Source of the DNA: an uncultured Thermoleophilia bacterium
GTDB lineage: Bacteria; Actinomycetota; Thermoleophilia; UBA2241
Assembly: GCA_903912585.1 (NCBI GenBank)
Contig: CAIWHY010000050.1
Location: forward strand, 1-5,035
Length of the DNA stretch: 5,035 nucleotides
Direction: 5' to 3'
In this document: one piece after another, positions 1 through 4,482 of the stretch
Numbering within the stretch: position 1 is the stretch's first letter
Layout: each line of letters begins with the position of its first letter
The notes under the pieces: model-generated
The model's database searches: none
What the model saw: only the letters and a program-made list of their open reading frames with translations
Told to the model about the DNA's origin: nothing
Made by a program: the position numbers and the translations under genes

Positions 1-1
1 C

Positions 2-91
2 GGCCGCTTCGGCCTCGAGGTGACGTACCTGCCGCAGGAGGCGCCGCTCGGCCTGGCGCGACCTTGGCCGCGCGGCGCATCCGTGCTTTAG
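2..91 (+). pseudogene. 3'-truncated remnant of a sugar-phosphate nucleotidyltransferase
   Basis: The frame starting at base 2 is open from the window edge to a TAG at 89-91. It begins GRFGLEVTYLPQEAPLGLA, which resembles the early motif of glucose-1-phosphate thymidylyltransferases and related NDP-sugar pyrophosphorylases (RmlA/StrD type: a Gly, a beta strand ending in Tyr, then Q-x-x-PxGLAHA). In that family the motif lies roughly 80-110 residues into a protein of about 290-350 residues. Here similarity stops directly after GLA, and the frame ends about ten unrelated residues later (RPWPRGASVL). Neither other forward frame resumes recognisable sequence. I therefore read it as a gene broken by deletion or rearrangement, lying 39 bp upstream of the next gene. 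The 5' part is outside the window. The match rests on one short motif, so a chance resemblance or an assembly join is possible. Confidence 0.42.
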
Positions 92-115
92 TTGCGCGGG
101 GGTACTGCATTCTCT

Positions 116-125
116 GGGGGAGGAG
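116..125 (+). promoter_or_regulatory. Ribosome binding site of the solute-binding protein gene
   Basis: GGGGGAGGAG lies 5 nt before the GTG at 131. It is the strongest Shine-Dalgarno match in the area and decides the start. The in-frame TTG at 92 has no comparable purine tract and would add 13 residues ahead of the signal peptide. Confidence 0.8.
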
Positions 126-130
126 CCACC

Positions 131-1981
131 GTGCATAGGACGACCCGCTCACTGAGGTGCCGGCTGTTCTTGACCGCGCTCGCCGTGACGCTCTGCGCGG
201 GCCTCGCCTGCGGCGTGGCCAGCGCGCTGGCCACCAGCGGCAGCCCGTCACCGTCCACCGGCAGGACCATCCTGCGCCTGGGCTGGACGGTGGACCCGGA
301 CAGCCTCAACCCGTTCATCGGCTTCCTGCAGTCCTCCTACGAAGTGTGGGCGCTCAACTACGACTACCTCGTGGGCGTCGACGCCGCCGACCTCAGCCGG
401 CCGCAGGGCCTCGACAAGGCGACGGGCCTCGCCTACCAGTGGTCGCACACGCCAGACGGCCTCGTGTGGACGTTCAAGGTGCGCTCCGGCGTCAAGTGGC
501 AGGACGGTCAGGCGTTCACGGCTCGCGATGTGGCCTTCACGTACAACTACGTGATCAAGGGCAACATGGGGAACTTCACGAGCTACACGCAGTTCATCAC
601 GCGGGTCACGGCGCCCGACGCGACCACCGTGAAGATGTACTGCAGCAAGCCCAAGGCCAACATGCTCTCTTTGGCGATCCCCATCCTCCCCGAGCACATC
701 TGGAGCAAGGTCTCGTACAAGGCGGCGGCGGCCTCGTTCCAGAACGACCCGCCGATCGTCGGCACCGGGCCCTTCCAGGTGGTCGAGCGCAAGAAGGACG
801 AGTACGTGCGCCTCGTCGCCAACAAGAGCTACTGGCGCGGCGCCCCCAGGGTCGGCCAGGTCATCTTCCAGAACTACCAGAACACCGACACCATGGCCCA
901 GGACCTCAAGACGGGGAACCTGCAGGCCGCGGTCGGCATCCCGCAGGCTCAGTTCGGCGAGCTCGGCAAGGCGCCGCTGACCTCCATCAAGGGTGCCAAC
1001 CTGAGCTTCGACCAGCTCGCCTTCAACTGCTACGCGGGGCCGTCGCTCGGCAACCGCGTGCTCACGGATCCCAAGTTCCGCCAGGCGCTCAGCTGGGCGG
1101 TGGACCGCCAGCGCATCAGCGACATCGCCTACAACGGCTTCTCGGCGCCGGGCACGAGCGTCATCTCCGGCGGCTACTACGAGAGCCCGCCGGACTGGCA
1201 CTGGGAGCCCACGGCGGCGCAGAAGTACGGCTTCGACCTCGCCAAGGCCGGCCAGATGCTCACCGCTGCCGGCTACCCGCTGGTCAACGGCAAGCGCGTG
1301 GACAAGCAGGGCAAGCCCATCACGCTGCGCCTCTGGGCCCGCACGCAGAGCGACCAGAGCCAGAGCTCGGGCCGCTTCATCACCGGCTGGTTCCGCCAGC
1401 TCGGCCTCGGCATCACCTTCTCGGTGATCGATGAGAACACGATCACCGACCACATCCTCAACACCGTCAAAGGCAAGCTGACGCCGGACTACGACATGTT
1501 CCTCTGGGGCTGGGTCGGCGAGATCGACCCCAACTTCATCCTCTCGGTCTTCCTCACCAGCCAGATCGGGTCGTGGAGCGACTGCGGCTGGTCCGACCCG
1601 CAGTACGACCGGATGTTCGCCGAGCAGCAGACGACGCTCGACGTGAACAAGCGGCTCCAACTGGTGCGCGCGATGCAGCAGACCCTCTACGAGCAGTCGC
1701 CCTACATCGTGCTCGTCTACCCCAAGGACATCGAGTCCTACAACACCGGCTCGTGGACCGGCTGGGTGCGCTCGCCGGCCGGCCGCGGCGGCGTCTTCTA
1801 CACCACCGCGGTCGACACGTACCTGTACGTTCATCCCAAGAGTACGGCCGAGGGCGGCGGCGGCGGGAAGAGCAACGCAACGGCGTGGATCGCCGTCGCG
1901 GTCGTCGCGGTGATCGGCGCCGGGTTCGTGGTGTGGATCGGCCGGCGCCGCGGCCGGCGCCAAGCCGAGACGGAAGGATAG
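131..1981 (+). CDS. ABC transporter family 5 extracellular solute-binding protein, C-terminally membrane-anchored
   Basis: A 616-residue secreted binding protein of the SBP_bac_5 (DppA/OppA/NikA) family, whose members hand peptides, nickel complexes or oligosaccharides to an ABC permease; the ligand cannot be told here. The GTG start follows a strong ribosome binding site. Residues 2-11 are basic, 12-34 hydrophobic, and ALA-TS at 32-36 fits signal peptidase I cleavage. Family landmarks are VDPDSLNPF near 54-62, the segment around VKWQDGQAFTARDVAFTYNY, GTGPF at 211-215, DPKFRQALSWAVDR at 313-326 and DYDMFLWGW from 453. The length is slightly above the usual 500-600. The tail is odd: a five-Gly run (575-579), a hydrophobic helix at about 584-603, then an Arg-rich end (605-610). 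This predicts an outside domain held by a C-terminal anchor instead of the N-terminal lipid usual in Gram-positives; no good lipobox is visible. No permease or ATPase gene follows; the next gene converges on it. Confidence 0.93.
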   Translation: MHRTTRSLRCRLFLTALAVTLCAGLACGVASALATSGSPSPSTGRTILRLGWTVDPDSLNPFIGFLQSSYEVWALNYDYLVGVDAADLSRPQGLDKATGLAYQWSHTPDGLVWTFKVRSGVKWQDGQAFTARDVAFTYNYVIKGNMGNFTSYTQFITRVTAPDATTVKMYCSKPKANMLSLAIPILPEHIWSKVSYKAAAASFQNDPPIVGTGPFQVVERKKDEYVRLVANKSYWRGAPRVGQVIFQNYQNTDTMAQDLKTGNLQAAVGIPQAQFGELGKAPLTSIKGANLSFDQLAFNCYAGPSLGNRVLTDPKFRQALSWAVDRQRISDIAYNGFSAPGTSVISGGYYESPPDWHWEPTAAQKYGFDLAKAGQMLTAAGYPLVNGKRVDKQGKPITLRLWARTQSDQSQSSGRFITGWFRQLGLGITFSVIDENTITDHILNTVKGKLTPDYDMFLWGWVGEIDPNFILSVFLTSQIGSWSDCGWSDPQYDRMFAEQQTTLDVNKRLQLVRAMQQTLYEQSPYIVLVYPKDIESYNTGSWTGWVRSPAGRGGVFYTTAVDTYLYVHPKSTAEGGGGGKSNATAWIAVAVVAVIGAGFVVWIGRRRGRRQAETEG

Positions 1982-1983
1982 CG

Positions 1984-1998
1984 GCGCCCGCGCGGCGC
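1984..1998. terminator. Weak GC-rich hairpin between convergent genes
   Basis: The 20-bp gap between the two convergent stop codons (1982-2001) contains GCGCC (1984-1988) and GGCGC (1994-1998), a 5-bp stem with a 5-nt loop. There is no T-run on either side, so it is not a classical intrinsic terminator. A second inverted repeat lies just upstream inside the binding-protein gene (arms 1944-1950 and 1955-1961, 7 bp each). One or both could slow polymerase where the two transcripts meet, but such hairpins arise readily by chance at this GC content. Confidence 0.2.
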
Positions 1999-2001
1999 AG
2001 G

Positions 2002-2505
2002 CTAGGAGGCGAAGCTCAGATACGGCCGCCAGCTCTCGTGGATGTGGTCCACGTAGAGGAAGACGAAGGCGGCCGGCTCCGGCTGCCGCGGCTTGCTCAT
2101 GAGGCTCAGGCCGGCCACGTGCGGCGGCCGGTCGCCCTTCTTGCGGTTGCAGGGCGCGCACGAGGTGACGAGGTTGTCCCAGGTGTCCGGACCGCCCTTG
2201 GAGCGCGGCACGACGTGGTCGACCGTGAGGTGACGGTCGCTGCCGCAGTACTGGCAGCGGTGACGGTCGCGCGCGAAGACGGCGCGCCGCGAGATCCGCG
2301 AAGCGGCGGCGCGGTGCGGCACGTGTACGTAGGTGCGCAGGCGGATGACGTGGGGGAGCTCGTAGACGGCGCGTTCGGTGCGGTACGAGGAGCCCGAGTG
2401 CTCGAGGACCTCCGCCTTCTCCTTGAACACCAGCACCAAGGCACGCCGCATGCTGCACACATTGAGCGGCTCGTAGGTGGTGTTCAAGACAAGCACCTTA
2501 CGCAT
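2002..2505 (-). CDS. Stand-alone HNH endonuclease
   Basis: A 167-residue protein of the small HNH nuclease family common in Actinomycetota and other bacteria. It opens MRKVLVLNTTYEPLNVCS, the conserved N-terminus of this family, which fixes the ATG at 2505. The catalytic beta-beta-alpha-metal fold is complete: CxxC at 84-87, the Asp96-His97 pair in VDHVVPRSKGG, Asp110-Asn111 in WDNL, and CAPCNRKKG at 116-124 with the second zinc-binding CxxC and Asn120. The C-terminus has HESWRPYL, also usual for the family. HNH proteins cut DNA using one divalent metal ion, but the role of this chromosomal type is not established. No methyltransferase, phage or intron sequence adjoins it, so it is not evidently a restriction or homing enzyme. 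It diverges from rarA by 57 bp and converges on the binding-protein gene. Upstream only GGAG, 2 nt from the ATG, resembles a ribosome binding site, so translation may be leaderless. Confidence 0.93.
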   Translation of the reverse strand: MRKVLVLNTTYEPLNVCSMRRALVLVFKEKAEVLEHSGSSYRTERAVYELPHVIRLRTYVHVPHRAAASRISRRAVFARDRHRCQYCGSDRHLTVDHVVPRSKGGPDTWDNLVTSCAPCNRKKGDRPPHVAGLSLMSKPRQPEPAAFVFLYVDHIHESWRPYLSFAS

Positions 2506-2513
2506 GTCTCCGG

Positions 2514-2519
2514 ATGGTA
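2514..2519 (-). promoter_or_regulatory. Putative -10 box of the HNH nuclease gene
   Basis: On the minus strand TACCAT (2519 to 2514) lies 8 nt before the ATG at 2505. It fits TAnnnT and matches TATAAT at four positions. Transcription would begin about at 2505-2507, giving a leaderless or near-leaderless message, which agrees with the poor ribosome binding site. A TTGGCC that could serve as a -35 box (2545 to 2540) is about 20 nt upstream, longer than the usual 16-18 nt. Confidence 0.35.
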
Positions 2520-2550
2520 GCAGAAAGGTGTGCGCGTGTGGCCAACGCAC

Positions 2551-2556
2551 TAGACT
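2551..2556 (+). promoter_or_regulatory. Putative -10 box of rarA
   Basis: TAGACT fits TAnnnT and ends 6 nt before the GTG at 2563. Transcription would therefore start at or next to the start codon and the mRNA would be leaderless. No Shine-Dalgarno sequence precedes this GTG (the preceding bases are ACTGAGCCG), which supports that reading. No good -35 box is seen 16-18 nt upstream. Confidence 0.4.
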
Positions 2557-2562
2557 GAGCCG

Positions 2563-3927
2563 GTGGACCTCTTCTCGATGAGCGACGAGCAGACAGCGGC
2601 CGAGGCGCCCCTCGCGGCGCGCATGCGGCCGCGCTCGCTGGGCGAGTTCGTCGGCCAGGAGCAGATCGTCGGCCCCGGGACCGTGCTGCGCGCGGCGGTG
2701 GAGGGCGGCGAGCTGTTCTCGATGATCTTCTTCGGCCCGCCCGGCTGCGGCAAGACCACGCTCGCGCGCGTGATCGCCGCCGAGACCGGGGCGCGGCTCG
2801 TCCAGCTCTCCGCCGTCAGCTCGGGCACTGCCGACGTGCGCGCCGCCATAAAGGGCGCGCGCGAAGCGCGCTCCCTCGGCGCGGCGCACACGATCCTCTT
2901 CATCGACGAGATCCACCGCTTCAACAAGGCGCAGCAGGACGCGCTGCTCCCGGCGATCGAGGACGGCATCGTCGCGCTCATCGGCGCGACCACCGAGAAC
3001 CCCTATTTCGAGGTCAACTCGGCGCTTCTCTCGCGTTGTCAGCTCTACCGGTTCGAGCCCTTGCCGGCGGGGATGGTGGTGCAGGTGGTCGAAGCCGCGC
3101 TGGGCGACGCGGGGCGCGGCCTCGGCGGCAAGGCCGTCGCCCTCGGCGACGGCGGGCTCGCCTTCCTTGCCGAGATCTCGCGCGGCGATGCTCGGGTCGC
3201 GCTCAACGCGCTCGAGACGGCGTATCGTTCGCGCGCCGCGCGGCGTCCGCCCGGCGATGCGCCGGCGCTGCTGACCATCACCGTCGACGACCTGCGCGAC
3301 GCCGCCCAGAAGAGCCCCGTCAGCTACGACCGCGAGGACTCGCACTACGACACCATCTCGGCCTTCATCAAGTCGATGCGCGGCAGCGACGCCGACGCCG
3401 CGATCTACTACATGGCCTCGATGCTGGCCGGCGGCGAGGACCCGCGCTTCATCGCGCGCCGCATGATCGTGTTCGCCAGCGAGGACGTCGGCAACGCCGA
3501 CCCGCAGGCGCTGCAGGTGGCGATCGCCGCCTCGCGCGCGGTGGAGTTCGTCGGCCTGCCCGAGTGCCGCATCAATCTGAGCCAGGCGGTGGCCTACCTC
3601 GCCCTCGCGCCCAAGAGCAATGCCGCGTACAAGGCCGTCGACGCGGCCATGGACGACGTCCGCCGCGACGGCAACCAGCCGCCGCCGCCCCACCTGCGGG
3701 ACGGGAGCTACCGCGGCGCGAAGGAACTCGGCCACGGCATCGGGTACAAGTACCCGCACGCGCACGGCGGCTGGGTGGCGCAGCAGTACCTCCCGGACAA
3801 GCTCTCAGGGCGCCGCTACTACGTGCCGGTGCGCGGCGTGGAGCTGCAGATGGAGGCCCTTCTGAAGGAACGGGACGGCCGAGTCGCGCCCGACGAGGGC
3901 GCAGACATGGAGGACGGCGATGAGTAG
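2563..3927 (+). CDS. rarA: Replication-associated recombination protein RarA (MgsA), AAA+ ATPase
   Basis: A 454-residue protein close in length and sequence to Escherichia coli RarA (447), a tetrameric cytoplasmic AAA+ ATPase related to clamp-loader subunits that acts at stalled replication forks and with single-strand binding protein. Visible in order: LAARMRPRSLGEFVGQ (17-32), Walker A GPPGCGKT (58-65), Walker B LFIDEIHRFNK (112-122, Asp115-Glu116), sensor 1 GATTENP (141-147), the arginine finger in SALLSR (Arg158), sensor 2 GDARVALNALE (208-218, Arg211), and the family-specific C-terminal part including MLAGGEDPRFIARR and ASEDVGNADP (287-314). Position 62 in Walker A is Cys, where Thr is common. 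The GTG start gives VDLFSM, in keeping with the DLF beginning I associate with many actinobacterial RarA proteins; the ATG at 2578 has no ribosome binding site. The last 8 bp overlap the next gene. It is unlikely to be RuvB, because the RarA C-terminal region is present. Confidence 0.97.
   Translation: MDLFSMSDEQTAAEAPLAARMRPRSLGEFVGQEQIVGPGTVLRAAVEGGELFSMIFFGPPGCGKTTLARVIAAETGARLVQLSAVSSGTADVRAAIKGAREARSLGAAHTILFIDEIHRFNKAQQDALLPAIEDGIVALIGATTENPYFEVNSALLSRCQLYRFEPLPAGMVVQVVEAALGDAGRGLGGKAVALGDGGLAFLAEISRGDARVALNALETAYRSRAARRPPGDAPALLTITVDDLRDAAQKSPVSYDREDSHYDTISAFIKSMRGSDADAAIYYMASMLAGGEDPRFIARRMIVFASEDVGNADPQALQVAIAASRAVEFVGLPECRINLSQAVAYLALAPKSNAAYKAVDAAMDDVRRDGNQPPPPHLRDGSYRGAKELGHGIGYKYPHAHGGWVAQQYLPDKLSGRRYYVPVRGVELQMEALLKERDGRVAPDEGADMEDGDE
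3909..3913 (+). promoter_or_regulatory. Ribosome binding site inside the 3' end of rarA
   Basis: GGAGG lies 6 nt before the ATG at 3920 and within the last codons of rarA. Ribosomes finishing rarA at the TAG (3925-3927) are well placed to restart on this ATG, so the two genes are probably coupled in one transcript. Confidence 0.75.
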
Positions 3928-4312
3928 GACCTACCTCGTCGTCCTGCTGTTCCTCGCGGTAGCGCTGATCGCGCTGGTGGTCCTGTGGTGGTACGCCCGC
4001 CGCGTCAAGACGGACCTCGACCACCCGGGGATCGTGCCGGGAGCGCGTGGCGTGGTCGAGCTGCGAGCGGAGAGCATCGAGCAGTTGCGCCGCCTCAGCG
4101 GTGAGCCCATCCTGCTCAAGCAGAGCGAGGAGGGCGTCCGCGTCCAGATCGAGCACCGGCCCATGATGCCGCTGATGGCCTTCGTGGGCCAGGACGTCAG
4201 CGCCGCCCTCGGAGAGGCGGCGAGCGCCGTGTCGGAGCTCTACGGGCCGGTCTGGGTGGTGCTTCTGAGCCCCGCGGGGGACGGCCAGGCAACGGTGCAG
4301 CGCCTGGCCTGA
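3920..4312 (+). CDS. Small single-pass membrane protein of unknown function, coupled to rarA
   Basis: I do not recognise this 130-residue protein. Its ATG lies in the sequence ATGAGTAG, overlapping the end of rarA by 8 bp, with GGAGG 6 nt upstream. Residues 5-25 are a strongly hydrophobic helix ending in WWY, followed by ARRVK. By the positive-inside rule the remaining hundred or so residues would lie in the cytoplasm, with a very short outer N-terminus. That soluble part contains a GVVELRAESIEQLRRLSG stretch, a likely beta strand around VRVQIEHR, a probable helix DVSAALGEAASAVSEL (about 93-108), and ends in a hydrophobic strand, VWVVLLS. No cysteine or obvious catalytic motif is visible. It sits where actinobacterial genomes often carry a DUF948-type membrane protein after rarA, but sequence likeness is not evident. 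A role at the membrane linked to RarA would be inference from coupling only. Confidence 0.8.
   Translation: MSRTYLVVLLFLAVALIALVVLWWYARRVKTDLDHPGIVPGARGVVELRAESIEQLRRLSGEPILLKQSEEGVRVQIEHRPMMPLMAFVGQDVSAALGEAASAVSELYGPVWVVLLSPAGDGQATVQRLA
4283..4309 (+). terminator. Perfect 8-bp stem-loop abutting the stop codon
   Basis: GGCCAGGC (4283-4290) and GCCTGGCC (4302-4309) are exact inverted repeats around an 11-nt loop, ending just before the TGA at 4310. The stem is all G-C except one A-T pair. No T-run follows, so it would be a non-canonical terminator, or an mRNA structure that protects or pauses at the end of the rarA transcript. Confidence 0.35.
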
Positions 4313-4325
4313 ACCGCTGGGCGCT

Positions 4326-4385
4326 GTGTACACCCAAGCAGAGTGCAGGACTGGCCCGCGGGGGACCGTATACGGGCCTGTACAC
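4326..4385. promoter_or_regulatory. Cluster of short palindromes upstream of the YtxH-like gene
   Basis: The 170-bp spacer 4313-4482 holds no gene I can support. It contains GTGTACAC (4326-4333), CCGTATACGG (4366-4375) and TGTACA (4379-4384), all perfect palindromes. Their centres are 41 and 11 bp apart, near whole turns of the helix. TGTACAC itself occurs twice, 52 bp apart. TACACT at 4381-4386 also fits a -10 box, and the sequence just after it is more AT-rich than its surroundings, but no -35 box is apparent. This may be the promoter and operator region of the following gene. Confidence 0.3.
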
Positions 4386-4470
4386 TGGTAAAGTCGAGAA
4401 CACTATCTACCGAAGAACACTTGGCCGGACTTGCACGCCCGCGAGCCCGGCATGACGCGTGGAAGCCCTC

Positions 4471-4477
4471 GAGGAGG
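4471..4477 (+). promoter_or_regulatory. Ribosome binding site of the YtxH-like gene
   Basis: GAGGAGG lies 5 nt before the ATG at 4483. It is strong and well spaced, and it sets the start ahead of the in-frame ATG at codon 5. Confidence 0.8.
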
Positions 4478-4482
4478 CAGCG

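Noticed and set aside
92..130. TTG at 92 as start of the binding-protein gene
   Set aside because: The GTG at 131 has GGGGGAGGAG 5 nt upstream and gives a normal signal peptide; the extra 13 residues would precede it without purpose.
185..217. A lipobox at Cys22 or Cys27 of the binding protein
   Set aside because: The residues before them (VTL-C and GLA-C) lack the usual Leu at -3 with small residues at -2 and -1. The ALA-TS site downstream fits signal peptidase I better.
248..2458. A 736-codon open frame on the minus strand opposite the binding-protein gene
   Set aside because: It is Arg/Ala/Val-rich translation typical of a non-coding frame at high GC. It has no recognisable domain and covers two well-identified genes, the second one in another frame on the same strand.
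2002..2505. The HNH protein as a restriction enzyme or homing endonuclease
   Set aside because: No methyltransferase, intron, intein or phage gene is next to it, and its N-terminus matches the common stand-alone chromosomal family.
1573..2520. A 315-codon plus-strand frame spanning the 3' end of the binding-protein gene and antisense to the HNH gene
   Set aside because: It has no ribosome binding site and no domain, and its composition mirrors the real genes in other frames.
2506..3765. A long minus-strand extension of the HNH reading frame opposite rarA
   Set aside because: The frame stays open by base composition only. The family N-terminus MRKVLVLN starts at 2505, and a -10-like box lies just upstream of it.
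4271..4366. CCCGCGGGGGAC repeated at 4271-4282 and 4355-4366
   Set aside because: A 12-base match of almost pure G and C, one copy inside a coding region. It is easily chance at this base composition, with no further flanking identity.
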